Assembly (NCBI GenBank): GCA_910583745.1
Contig: CAJTZC010000003.1
Coordinates: 1-64,000, forward strand
DNA length: 64,000 nucleotides
From: an uncultured Bacilli bacterium
Lineage (GTDB): Bacteria; Bacillota_I; Bacilli_A; RF39; UBA660
Direction of reading: 5' to 3'
Positions 41,733 to 49,844 of the stretch are shown piece after piece. Each line of letters begins with the position of its first letter. The stretch's first letter is position 1. The translations under genes and the position numbers were made by a program. Under the pieces are notes generated by a model. That model was not told where the DNA came from. It did no database searches and saw only the letters and a list, made by a program, of their open reading frames with translations.

Positions 41733-43541
41733 TTATTCGTCTTTCTTTTTGTCTATGGGAGAAAGTTTCATGCTCTGTGCTTCTCCACTTTTGACGTCGG
41801 CTAAAAGACTCTCTAATTTTTCGATGTCAGCCTTTAAGATTTCGAATCCTTCTTGTAAAACAGAACTCTTACTCATATCTATTTTCAAAATCTTTAAAAG
41901 GTCTAACGAGTACTTGCATGACCCGCTTTTCAAGAATTCTAGGTATTCTTCGATGGTCAGCGTTCCCGTTTCGAGTGCGTGGACGACTACACTTGCAATG
42001 AGAAGACCTGTCGCGTATTTATAAGGGTAGAAGCTCCATCTATAGAGATGCCCGAGTCTCGTCCAATCCAAGAAAGAAGCCTCATCACATATAATATTGT
42101 CTCCATAGTAAGTTTTAATGATATCACCATATCTTTTTGAAAGCTCGGTCGCGTCGAGAGTTTTAGTTCTCTTTTGAGCATACAAATCTTGTTCGAACTC
42201 AGTATACATCGTCTGTTTGAAGACCGATGTGAAGTAGTTTTCTATCTCTTTGCTCAGATAAAACAATCTCTCTTCGTCGGACGATGCGTTTGCATAAAGG
42301 TAACGGTTCAAAAGAATTTCGTTCACAATCGAAGCGGTTTCACCGACAAATATGGTACTGTCTTCGTAGATAAAAGGCAAATTTTTTTGAGACAATCTAT
42401 AGTTTAGGGAATGACCCAGTTCGTGGGCTAGGTTTTTAATGTCTCCATAAGCTTCTCTGAAATTTAAGAAGGAATAAGGTCCCCAAGAGAAAGTCATCGA
42501 TTGGTGCTTTTTCTCGTCTAAAGACGCGTCGATATGACCATCTAGGAGTTCGTCTATCGTATCACCGTATTCTTTTCCTAGAGGTTTTAAGGCCTCTTTG
42601 ACGATTTCTACTGCTTCGTCTAATTCGAAACTGCGTTTGGCATCAAAATCGAGAGGAACGGTCAAATCGTAGAGATGAGGTTCTGCGATTTCCAAGAGGT
42701 CTGCTTTTACTTTAAGATATCTTCTCATGAGTGGAAGACTCTCGTGAACAGCTGCGATTAAAGCATCGATGATTTGAGCATCGATATTCTCTTCAAATAA
42801 CGTCTTTTCTAAGACGGAGTTGTACCCTTGGAGTGTGGCGTTTTGGGTTCTATGGCTGTATATTGTATCGAGGATTCGTGCGAATTCATCTTGGCTCTCG
42901 ATGTATGCATCGTTTACGGCAAAGTAAGTCTGCCTTCGCGTCTCTCTATCTCGAGAAGAGATGTATTTTGCAAAGTTGGACAAAGTGACTTCGATGGGTT
43001 CTCCCTCTATCTCTATCGAACCGTATTTTATCGAGTTTAATAGTGTATTGTAGTCTTTGAGAAGAACGTTTATCGCATCTCCATTTTCCTTTATCTCTTT
43101 GTTCGTCTCTTCGTCTTGCATGTGGCTCTCTTTTCTGAAAATATCGTCGATGTGGAGTCTATAGACGTTTAAATCGGCATTTTTTTCCATAAAACGTTCG
43201 ACTTCCTCTTTGCCCAATGCTACGATTTTGGCATCGATAAAGCTCAGCTCGGCAGTGAAAGCGCTGTTTAGTTCTTCTGCATCTTTTTTCAACTCGGCTG
43301 TCTCTTCGCTTGTGACGTCTCTATAGTACATCAAAGATCCATAGATGAGACAATTGTTTACTCTTTCCTTGAGTGCCCATTTTGCCTCTAGCATGCTGAA
43401 TAAAGACTCTGAGCTTAAAGTCTCCTCTCTATACTTTTCTTTTATTTTCTCTATTTCCGCCTTTATCGCTTCTAATTCACTATAAAAGGCTTCTGTATTT
43501 ATAAATAGTTCTTCTAAATTCCATTTTAATTCTTTCATCAT
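41733..43541 (-). CDS. pepF: oligoendopeptidase F
   Basis: This M3-family zinc peptidase of 602 residues cleaves short peptides in the cytoplasm. The N-terminal helical region begins WNLEELF. The catalytic HELGHSLNY lies near residue 388, with the third ligand Glu in FVGETASIVNEILL about 25 residues later. FSWGPYSFLNF precedes the zinc site and TRLGHLYRWSFYPYKYATG follows near the C-terminus, both typical of PepF. GAGGT stands six bases before the first of two adjacent ATG codons (43541); the longer frame upstream lacks an SD. Confidence 0.96.
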   Translation of the reverse strand: MMKELKWNLEELFINTEAFYSELEAIKAEIEKIKEKYREETLSSESLFSMLEAKWALKERVNNCLIYGSLMYYRDVTSEETAELKKDAEELNSAFTAELSFIDAKIVALGKEEVERFMEKNADLNVYRLHIDDIFRKESHMQDEETNKEIKENGDAINVLLKDYNTLLNSIKYGSIEIEGEPIEVTLSNFAKYISSRDRETRRQTYFAVNDAYIESQDEFARILDTIYSHRTQNATLQGYNSVLEKTLFEENIDAQIIDALIAAVHESLPLMRRYLKVKADLLEIAEPHLYDLTVPLDFDAKRSFELDEAVEIVKEALKPLGKEYGDTIDELLDGHIDASLDEKKHQSMTFSWGPYSFLNFREAYGDIKNLAHELGHSLNYRLSQKNLPFIYEDSTIFVGETASIVNEILLNRYLYANASSDEERLFYLSKEIENYFTSVFKQTMYTEFEQDLYAQKRTKTLDATELSKRYGDIIKTYYGDNIICDEASFLDWTRLGHLYRWSFYPYKYATGLLIASVVVHALETGTLTIEEYLEFLKSGSCKYSLDLLKILKIDMSKSSVLQEGFEILKADIEKLESLLADVKSGEAQSMKLSPIDKKKDE

Positions 43542-43576
43542 TTTGTACCTCACATCCAAATTATAACATAGTAATG

Positions 43577-43601
43577 AAAAAAAACATAGCAAAGTATGTT
43601 T
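43577..43601 (-). terminator. terminator of the 43601 gene
   Basis: Minus-strand AACATA and TATGTT flank a 6-base loop and are followed by T-rich sequence; this also lies upstream of pepF. Confidence 0.65.
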
Positions 43602-44578
43602 TAGTAATAGGCTGGTCTTTTTTCTCCGCCCATGTTAAGCAATTTTTCTTTCAAAGGTGTGAGTGAAAATCTCTTGGCTTTTGCACTTTTTCTTACAGGC
43701 TTATTGTATTCTTGTCCATATGTTCCATCGAGGATACCGCGTAAATCCTCGAGGCTGTAATTGGATAAGTCGTTGACTGTAATGAGTGGTACCTCTGGAA
43801 TGTTGTCGTTTTTTCTCAAGGATTCGATGTAGTTGATGTCTCTTTCAGATAGGTGTAACGACTCGGCAAATTCTCTTTTTGTTATAACAATCATACCGAG
43901 TTTCCTAGCTTCTTCTGGTGTCATCTTTCCTGTCAAAGCAGAGTCGATGTCTTTCTTAGAATAGTGTAATAAGTCAAACCCTTCGTGCGCTAAACCGAGT
44001 TCTATTTCTTCAGGTTCTAAACAGTCCGTCGATATTAGGAAAGCGAAATTGTCCATGATTTGGTTCGAATTTTCCGATTTTAAACTCTCTAACTTTTCAA
44101 CGGGCACTCCTAATCGCTCTGCTAATTCTGCATTATTTACGACTCTGAAATGCCCTTCTTCTGAAAAGGCTCTAGATTGTGCAAATGCTTTTTCTAAAAT
44201 AGGAAAACGTGTCATAAGCTCTAACTCTTTTGTAGAGACGTGTTTTTGCCCTTTATAAAATCCTGCACTTTTCGCTTTGTTGAAAAGCGCTTTGTTTAAA
44301 GCTTCTTCGTGCTTCAAAAAGAAAGCCATTTTTTCGTATTCTCTCAAAGATGAACCTTTTAATTTGCTTTTATCTATACTAGCGAATTGTTCTCTCATGG
44401 CTTTGAGTGTGTTGATTTCTGCTAAAGTCGTGTATTCTGATTCATCGTAACTTCCATCAGAATAATAGATTTTAATGGTATTTATGCTTTCTCCTTTTTC
44501 ATCAATAGCAAAAGATTTTTGATAACCGACTATAAAACTGAAGTCGCCTTTTATCCCCTTTTTAAAATAATTTTTCAT
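43601..44578 (-). CDS. hypothetical cytoplasmic protein
   Basis: This 325-residue, charged, mostly helical protein begins with a short beta-rich part (KIYYSDGSYDESEYT). It contains two stretches resembling Xre/DNA-binding or EF-like helix pairs (AELAERLGVPVEKLESLKSE and REFAESLHLSERDINYIESL). The latter pattern, an Ala-Glu-x-Leu helix followed by a turn and a second helix, is like small helix-turn-helix units, but no known family is matched. The basic tail (KSAKAKRFSLTPLKEKLL) might bind nucleic acid. A strong GGGGGAAA SD precedes the ATG. Function is unknown. Confidence 0.6.
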   Translation of the reverse strand: MKNYFKKGIKGDFSFIVGYQKSFAIDEKGESINTIKIYYSDGSYDESEYTTLAEINTLKAMREQFASIDKSKLKGSSLREYEKMAFFLKHEEALNKALFNKAKSAGFYKGQKHVSTKELELMTRFPILEKAFAQSRAFSEEGHFRVVNNAELAERLGVPVEKLESLKSENSNQIMDNFAFLISTDCLEPEEIELGLAHEGFDLLHYSKKDIDSALTGKMTPEEARKLGMIVITKREFAESLHLSERDINYIESLRKNDNIPEVPLITVNDLSNYSLEDLRGILDGTYGQEYNKPVRKSAKAKRFSLTPLKEKLLNMGGEKRPAYY

Positions 44579-44709
44579 AATTTCCCCCTTATTTGGGGAT
44601 TATTATACCATTTTTTTTAGATTTGTCAATTTTTTTTGACTCATTTGAAGTGCAGTGCAATATGAGAATATAAAAAAAGATAGAAAAGTAGTCGTTTTGG
44701 AATGGTTCG

Positions 44710-45246
44710 TTATGATAAATGTGGTAAAATCTTTTCTTCTATCGCTTTTAAAATTTTTGAAGTGTTCTCGTTATTTTTGAACATCATGTCTGGATGTTCT
44801 TCATAAATCATCTGTTTAAATTCTTCATAAGGAAACCATTTTACCTCCGACAATTCTTCTTTTTGAATTGTAAATTGTTCGGCAGAGAGATTGCATATCG
44901 AAAAGAACACTGTCGTAAATTGTCTATTTGGAACTTTATCTCTTTTGGTTTGAATCAATATGTTTAACTCTGTTTTTTGAAGCGTAACTCCTAGTTCCTC
45001 TTCGGCTTCGCGGATAATGCCTTCTCTATCCGTTTCATCAGGTAGAACGTGTCCTCCATGCCACGCCCATTTATTGGGCTGAATTTCTTTCGCCGATGCT
45101 CTTTTTTGGAGAAGTATCTCTCCTTCATAGTTCATTAAAATAAGTGCGACTTCTCTGTGATAAAGACCTTTTTTGTGGATTTCGTCTTTTTCTAGCAATT
45201 GACCAGTCTTTTGTCCTCGCTCGTCTAATATCTCTAATAATTCCAT
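44710..45246 (-). CDS. Nudix hydrolase, isopentenyl-diphosphate isomerase-like
   Basis: This 178-residue protein has the Nudix box at about residues 63-85 (GGHVLPDETDREGIIREA, then EEELGV), preceded by the fold elements REVALILMNYEGEILLQKRA. The opening ELLEILDERGQKTGQLL and the HKKGLYHREV motif are typical of the YfcD/Idi-like branch. Such proteins hydrolyse nucleotide-diphosphate-linked compounds, and the natural substrate is not predictable. The ATG at 45246 is seven bases after AAGGAG. Confidence 0.85.
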   Translation of the reverse strand: MELLEILDERGQKTGQLLEKDEIHKKGLYHREVALILMNYEGEILLQKRASAKEIQPNKWAWHGGHVLPDETDREGIIREAEEELGVTLQKTELNILIQTKRDKVPNRQFTTVFFSICNLSAEQFTIQKEELSEVKWFPYEEFKQMIYEEHPDMMFKNNENTSKILKAIEEKILPHLS

Positions 45247-45270
45247 GTCAATCTCCTTCCTGCTCATTCG

Positions 45271-45693
45271 TCAATTTTTAATTTCAAAAGATTCTGTTCT
45301 TAAATCACAATAGTATCTGCCGTCTGTAGCAGTAAATTTTAAAACACAATAATCTGGGTCGGTTTTTCCTTTTTTATAAAATAGCGTATCTCCTTTTTGC
45401 CAAAGGCTATTTTTGGTCTCTTGGTCTGTTAGCACTTCCATTTTTCCTCTCAACATGACTCCGACATACTTGAATAAACCTTTGTGATAAAAGTAGATGC
45501 TGGCATTGGGATTATTTTTATATTGTTGCACTCTCAAAGAGGAAGTGTTTGTGGAAAAATAGAATTCTATTAATCCTATTCTTTTTCTCGGCTTTAGCAT
45601 TGCTTTTACATTCGGGAAGTTTTCCTCGTCGATGGAACATATGAAACTCACTTTTTGCTTATCAATAAAATTTTCTATTTTCTTTACATCCAT
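45271..45693 (-). CDS. pyridoxamine 5'-phosphate oxidase-family protein
   Basis: This roughly 140-residue protein has the split-barrel FMN-binding fold. Signs are VSFICSIDEENFPNVKAML near the start, IEFYFSTNTSSLRVQQYKNNPNASIYFYH in the middle, VGVMLRGKMEVLTD and a final strand. Such proteins bind flavin and often protect against oxidants, but activity is unproven. The ATG at 45693 is not ideally spaced from GGAAAG. It begins the AT-rich stretch in which codons look different from the core genes. Confidence 0.8.
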   Translation of the reverse strand: MDVKKIENFIDKQKVSFICSIDEENFPNVKAMLKPRKRIGLIEFYFSTNTSSLRVQQYKNNPNASIYFYHKGLFKYVGVMLRGKMEVLTDQETKNSLWQKGDTLFYKKGKTDPDYCVLKFTATDGRYYCDLRTESFEIKN

Positions 45694-45719
45694 AAAGTTA
45701 ACACTCTTTCCTTTTGTAA

Positions 45720-45980
45720 TCAAAACCAATATTTTTTCGTCTTTTCTAGAAATGATTTTTTTACTGGGTAAAATTCATTGTCATAAATAATGGAATCTAT
45801 ACCAAAAAAAGGGCATATTGCTGTTTCTCCATTGTCACACCACTCTTTAATCAATTTTGGGTCGAATATTTTCAAACAATAAAAACAGCCACATTTTTCT
45901 ACTTTTTTCAATTGCTCTTTATTAGCGGTGCAGCATATATGAGCCTTAACAACGTCCTTTTCTGTTTCTTTTTTATTCAT
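45720..45980 (-). CDS. small cysteine-rich cytoplasmic protein
   Basis: This 86-residue protein has HICCTANKEQLKKVEKCGCFYC and KIFDPKLIKEWCDNGETAICPFFGIDSII. It belongs to a small widespread family with a CGCFYC...CPYCGID pattern suggestive of zinc binding. In this copy the last pair reads CPFFGID, so one expected cysteine is missing, which may weaken metal binding. AGGAG lies just before the ATG at 45980. Function is unknown. Confidence 0.7.
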   Translation of the reverse strand: MNKKETEKDVVKAHICCTANKEQLKKVEKCGCFYCLKIFDPKLIKEWCDNGETAICPFFGIDSIIYDNEFYPVKKSFLEKTKKYWF

Positions 45981-46093
45981 ATTTCTCCTCGCCATCTCAA
46001 TTACAATAAATTTTTATTTTTTATTAGCTTCGTAATTTTTCAAAATTTCCTAAAAATAGAAAAAAACAATTCAATCGAATTGATTTTATACTT

Positions 46094-46114
46094 AAAAGTT
46101 CGAATAGTTCGAAC
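46094..46114 (-). terminator. terminator of tRNA-Thr(GGT)
   Basis: Minus-strand GTTCGAA-CTA-TTCGAAC followed by TTTT, 12 bases after the encoded CCA. Confidence 0.75.
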
Positions 46115-46125
46115 AGATTTCTCAA

Positions 46126-46199
46126 TGGTGCTGAATGACTGAATTGAACAGTCCTCTGATGCTTACCATGCATCTGTTTTACCACTAAACTAAATCAGC
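46126..46199 (-). tRNA. tRNA-Thr (anticodon GGT), slightly irregular
   Basis: On the minus strand a full cloverleaf forms. The acceptor is GCTGATT with ATTCAGC, with one T-T mismatch at pair 6-67. The D-stem is GTTT/AAAC, and the anticodon stem GATGC/GCATC has loop ATGGTAA (anticodon GGT). A 4-base variable loop follows, then T-arm GACTG/CAGTC with loop TTCAATT, discriminator A and CCA. A-T-rich arms and the mismatch distinguish it from the tRNAs of the array. Confidence 0.85.
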
Positions 46200-46204
46200 A
46201 AAGT

Positions 46205-46239
46205 AATATATCTAGAGTTTACAAAACTCTAGATATATT
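46205..46239. repeat. perfect 16-bp inverted repeat upstream of tRNA-Thr(GGT)
   Basis: Arms AATATATCTAGAGTTT and AAACTCTAGATATATT with a 3-base spacer. It begins six bases from the tRNA 5' end. On the plus strand it is followed by a T-rich run; on the minus strand it is not. It may terminate transcription from the 46314 gene or bind a dimeric protein. Confidence 0.8.
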
Positions 46240-46313
46240 TTAACTTTTTTTTGGTAGAAATTCAATAGTAATTTTTGTACAAAAATTTTTATTTTTTTTG
46301 CTTCTTTTTATAT

Positions 46314-46868
46314 TTAAAATCTACTTTCAATATATTCCAAAATATTTAAAAACACAGCTTCTCTGTTATTAAAAGTATTAAAATACTCGATATTAAAATC
46401 TTTACAAAGTTCATAGTTTTCTGTATCTTTTTCAGTTATATCATAAAAGTGTTTTTTCATTTGTTCTTCTGTCCAATGTTTTGTATAGTCATTTTCATTA
46501 TCATGTTTTTTCATTTCATTTATAATTTCATGAATATTTCTTTGCCCAAAACCTAAACATACAATAATATCCTCGCTATTCACAAGACTTTCAATTGTTT
46601 TAATATCGGTAAATGAACCTTCGATTATGTTTCCAAAACCAGTTATAATATTATTCCAATAAGCAAATTCTACTATAAAAGGTGGTAAAATTTCCTGTCT
46701 AGCAGTGCTGTTTCTATTTTCCATATTAAGATTTGGTTGTGCTTTTATAAAGCCATTTCTAATTGCTTCAAATGAAATAATATTCATTTCTGGATATTTT
46801 GATTTTATGATTTTAGAAAGTGTAGATTTTCCGGATCTCGGAACACCAATAATATAAATGTTCTTCAT
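46314..46868 (-). CDS. P-loop NTPase, kinase-like
   Basis: This 184-residue protein has a Walker A motif at the extreme N-terminus (IIGVPRSGKSTLSKII) and the overall length of small nucleotide or metabolite kinases. FGNIIEGSFTD supplies a candidate acidic residue, and a lid-like segment KHWTEEQMKKHFYD follows. It has no clear adenylate- or shikimate-kinase signature. GGAGGG precedes the ATG. The reading frame is AT-rich compared with core genes. Substrate is unknown; antibiotic or nucleotide phosphorylation are possibilities only. Confidence 0.7.
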   Translation of the reverse strand: MKNIYIIGVPRSGKSTLSKIIKSKYPEMNIISFEAIRNGFIKAQPNLNMENRNSTARQEILPPFIVEFAYWNNIITGFGNIIEGSFTDIKTIESLVNSEDIIVCLGFGQRNIHEIINEMKKHDNENDYTKHWTEEQMKKHFYDITEKDTENYELCKDFNIEYFNTFNNREAVFLNILEYIESRF

Positions 46869-46972
46869 TAATACCCTCCATATTTAAAGTGCAGTTGATA
46901 TGACTATTGTGTTTTTTTAATTGAGATATTCAATTTAGTTTCTATAAATAGTAACATATTAAAATTCTAACC

Positions 46973-47002
46973 AAAAAGAAGATACCTCTTTTGTATCTTC
47001 TT
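46973..47002 (-). terminator. terminator of the nitroreductase-GNAT operon
   Basis: The 10-bp stem AAGAAGATAC/GTATCTTCTT with a 7-base loop is followed by T on the minus strand. The rest of 46869-47137 shows no gene. Confidence 0.7.
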
Positions 47003-47137
47003 GAACAGTTGCATTTACTTTGCTATTTTACCCGCTGCTCGAAAGCTCTGATTTGGTATCAATTTTGGCGCGAAACGATAGTTATCTATGACTTCATATC
47101 TAAATTATTAACTTTTTTATAGATAGATTTCTAGGAT

Positions 47138-47713
47138 TTATATGATGCCATCTTTTTTCATCAATTCCATACTTTTCTCATGATCTTTATCTTCTGATGC
47201 TATATCTATAAATTTATTGTTCCAATAGTCGATGGGCTTATCACATAAACTGTATCCAAATATTTTACATTTTCCTTCTTTAATATCATATTGGTCGTCA
47301 TTTTCATTCGTATAGTATTCTTCCATCTGCATATGCTTTTTATAAAATTGTTGTGCATCATGATTCCAAACTTCATAGGTAAATAATCTTAAAAAATCTT
47401 TATTATACTGTTTTGCCTTTTCAATTATGTCTTTAAAAATTTGACTACCATATCCTTTAAATCTGTAGTTTTCTAATACTCCAAACCAGCTTAACCATAT
47501 TGTATCACTATATTCGGGCATATCGTATAGTCCCACAACACCTATTGGAATGTCATTTTCAAAAACTAAAAAGTTTATAGGTAAATCTGATGTTTCTCTT
47601 TGTATTTCATTCAAATATTTTAAATAAGCACTTGAATTTGGAAATATTTTATATTGGATTCTTGAAGCCATTACAATATTATCTTTGCTTATCTTTTCAT
47701 ATCTTAATATCAT
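47138..47713 (-). CDS. GNAT-family N-acetyltransferase
   Basis: This 191-residue protein has GNAT motifs IGVVGLYDMPEYSDTIWLSWFGVLENYRFKG and YGSQIFKDIIEKAKQYN, where the acetyl-CoA loop reads RFKGYGSQIF. FLRLFTYEVWNHDAQQFYKKH is motif B. Its ATG overlaps the stop codon of the nitroreductase gene (ATGA), so the two are coupled. Small-molecule or antibiotic acetylation is typical of the family; the substrate is unknown. Confidence 0.85.
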   Translation of the reverse strand: MILRYEKISKDNIVMASRIQYKIFPNSSAYLKYLNEIQRETSDLPINFLVFENDIPIGVVGLYDMPEYSDTIWLSWFGVLENYRFKGYGSQIFKDIIEKAKQYNKDFLRLFTYEVWNHDAQQFYKKHMQMEEYYTNENDDQYDIKEGKCKIFGYSLCDKPIDYWNNKFIDIASEDKDHEKSMELMKKDGII

Positions 47714-48273
47714 TCGTACCACTCCACAATATCTTTTAGCTCTTTTCTAGGTCTTTGTTTAGGATTCTGATTTGCATATCCAAGTGCTAAAGCGCAATTT
47801 AATTCCATATTTTCGTGATTCAACATTTTAGCCACAGTTTCTGCAACATATACAATATCTCTAATCCATAAAGTGCCTATTTCTAATTCAGTTGCTCTTA
47901 AACACATATTTTCTACACATGCACCTATTGATAAATTATCACTTATAATCCCATTCTCGTTTTTTTCTCTAAATATTAAAACTAATATTGGTGCTTCTTT
48001 TATTACATTTGCAGTTGGATTAACACTACTTGCACAACCTAAATTTTTTCTCTCAATGGTATCATCATTATTTATTGTATACTCAATCATCATATCTGCT
48101 ATTTTATCTTTCGTTTTACCTTTTGTTACCACAAAATACCATGGTTGCCTATTTTTTGAAGAGGGGGCGAGTCTTCCACAATTTAATATATCTTCAACTA
48201 TTTCTTTTGAAATATCAGCATTTTTAAAAGCTCTAATGCTTCTTCTATTTTCTATTGATTCTATTGTTTTCAA
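47710..48273 (-). CDS. nitroreductase-family flavoprotein
   Basis: This 187-residue FMN-dependent oxidoreductase has IENRRSIRAFKNADIS at the start, CGRLAPSSKNRQPWYFVVT, the middle SIGACVENMCLRATELEIGTLWI and the end ALALGYANQNPKQRPRKEL. These cover the phosphate, flavin and substrate regions of the family. It uses TTG as start and has only a distant GGAG, so the start is somewhat uncertain. It is the first gene of a pair with the GNAT gene. Confidence 0.92.
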   Translation of the reverse strand: MKTIESIENRRSIRAFKNADISKEIVEDILNCGRLAPSSKNRQPWYFVVTKGKTKDKIADMMIEYTINNDDTIERKNLGCASSVNPTANVIKEAPILVLIFREKNENGIISDNLSIGACVENMCLRATELEIGTLWIRDIVYVAETVAKMLNHENMELNCALALGYANQNPKQRPRKELKDIVEWYE

Positions 48274-48437
48274 ACTACATTTTCATCTCCGTGCTTTATA
48301 ATTATAATTTTCATAGTTAAAGTTTTAAACTCCATTACTAAATAAATCCTCCATAATGTTAACGCATAAAGGAGCTCCCATTGGAGCATAACAAAATGTT
48401 ATTTCCACTTTATTATAAGTAATTTTTGATAAAATTT

Positions 48438-48632
48438 TCAAGGAATCATATCATGATATGATTCCACAATTAGTTTAACATTTTTTTGATTGCTATATTT
48501 TTCTACAATCTCCTTAAAAAAACACATCACTGCAATTTTAGGCAATTTTACATTTTTTATTTCTGGCATCCGTGTTGATATCATCTCATTGTCAAATTCA
48601 AATAAGCAGCAACTTTTATCTTCATTTAACAT
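48438..48632 (-). pseudogene. N-terminal fragment resembling nucleoside phosphorylase
   Basis: The 64-codon frame encodes CLFEFDNEMISTRMPEIKN and KLPKIAVMCFFKEIVEKY, which resembles the beginning of nucleoside-phosphorylase-like proteins (acidic opening, then a Lys-Ile-Ala-Val-Met-Cys-Phe strand). It stops at SYHDMIP, about a quarter of the expected length, with no continuation in another frame. It is therefore likely a truncated gene. The upstream AAGAG is a weak SD. Confidence 0.45.
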
Positions 48633-48755
48633 ATATAACTCTTATTTCTATATTTTGTTTTGACAAAATATTTAACCCCCTAAACATTTTGACATCACTA
48701 TCAAAATTACCCGTTGAAATAGAACATACTAACCATTAGCTAGTATTAATTTATA

Positions 48756-49067
48756 TTATGTTCGAAATAGTTCGAACAGATTGCCAATGGTGCGTGAGTA
48801 ACAATATACACAAATAATAAAATTAACCAAGTTTTGAAATTTCCGATTATTCATATATTCATCATCCTCATTTCCTGCCATAAATCTCCAACCACTATCT
48901 GGATTACCAACAGTTGGTTCTTCTCTATACATATAACCAACTTTAAATCCTTCTTTAGTTATCTTATCAGATACCATACAACCTTCTCCATTAGGTTCAT
49001 TCCAATCAATCAGTTTTTCAACTTTTACTTTTATGAAGTCATCTTTTTTCTTATTAAATAATCCCGT
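48756..49067 (-). pseudogene. truncated DUF2185-domain (immunity-like) protein gene
   Basis: The frame reads GLFNKKKDDFIKVKVEKLIDWNEPN, then MVSDKITKEGFKVGYMYREE and DSGWRFMAGNEDDEYMNN, a good match to the DUF2185/Imm33 type of putative immunity proteins. The codon at the expected start position (49067) is ACG, nine bases after GGAG, instead of ATG. After DDEYMNN the sequence turns to unrelated residues and ends within a tRNA-terminator-like repeat, so the 3' part is lost. Both ends are damaged. Confidence 0.65.
48760..48793 (-). repeat. copy of the tRNA-Thr 3' flank without a tRNA
   Basis: On the minus strand GCACCATTGGCAATCTG is followed by GTTCGAACTATTTCGAAC. It is nearly identical to the CCA end plus terminator of tRNA-Thr(GGT) at 46098-46131, but no tRNA body precedes it. 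Confidence 0.75.
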
Positions 49068-49173
49068 AATTACATCTCCATTCTTTTCTATAAATAACTA
49101 TTTTTCTTTCTTTTTAATTATATCAAAAAAAGAGTAAATCTTAAATATGATTTACTCTATAAAATATAATTTT

Positions 49174-49830
49174 TTATGTTAATTTCCCATTTTGTAAGTT
49201 ATAAACTATATCTGCATAAGTAGCAACTTCTTTAGAGTGCGTTACAATTATCACGCATTTTTCAGAATTATGTGCTAAATCAATTAAAATTTGCATTACT
49301 TTTTGCTCAGTATCATAGTCAAGATTACCTGTAGGCTCATCTGCAATAACTATATCTGGATTATGTGAAATTGCACGAGCGATTCCTACTCTTTGTTGCT
49401 CTCCTCCAGACAATTTTAAGATTTTACGATTTGCACTTTCTTTATCTATTCCTACTTGTTTTAATACTTCATAAGCTCTCTCTTTTTTGTTTCTAATTTT
49501 CATATCACTTATGCACATTGATAATGTAATATTTTGGGCAGCACTTGCGTTTTGAAGCAAATTATATGCCTGAAATATAACACCTATATCTTTTGCTCTA
49601 TACTTATCTCTATCTATATTTCTTATATCAGTATCTCTATATAGAATTTTACCAGATGAGGCTACATCAAGCCCTGCAAGAACAGAAAGCATTGTACTTT
49701 TACCAGCACCAGATTTTCCCATAATGACATATAACTTACCTTTTTCAAAATCAGCATTAACTTTTTTTAATACTATCTTTTCACTATTTGCATAATGATA
49801 TTCTACTTCTTGCAAAGATAAAACTTTCAT
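49174..49830 (-). CDS. ABC transporter ATPase, MacB/LolD type
   Basis: This 218-residue ATPase has Walker A GKSGAGKST (about 33-41), Q-loop VIFQAYNLLQ, signature LSGGEQQRVGIARA, Walker B DIVIADEPTGNLD and switch His in IVTHSKE. The Pro-Thr-Gly-Asn-Leu-Asp end is typical of the lipoprotein/macrolide/peptide export branch that pairs with FtsX-like permeases. The ATG at 49830 follows GGAGGTGA. It is the second gene after the permease, with the coding regions almost touching. Confidence 0.94.
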   Translation of the reverse strand: MKVLSLQEVEYHYANSEKIVLKKVNADFEKGKLYVIMGKSGAGKSTMLSVLAGLDVASSGKILYRDTDIRNIDRDKYRAKDIGVIFQAYNLLQNASAAQNITLSMCISDMKIRNKKERAYEVLKQVGIDKESANRKILKLSGGEQQRVGIARAISHNPDIVIADEPTGNLDYDTEQKVMQILIDLAHNSEKCVIIVTHSKEVATYADIVYNLQNGKLT

Positions 49831-49844
49831 TTCCTTCACCTCCA

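Noticed and set aside
48340..48420. Hairpin-rich spacer (GGAGC/GCTCC and AACATTTTGTT) downstream of the nucleoside-phosphorylase-like fragment
   Set aside because: Short imperfect palindromes without a T-run or conserved riboswitch core; I cannot distinguish it from chance in AT-rich DNA.
46098..48793. Integrated mobile element bounded by the tRNA 3'-end repeats
   Set aside because: No integrase, relaxase or replication gene lies between the repeats, and the intact tRNA is on the unexpected side, so only a rearrangement is claimed.
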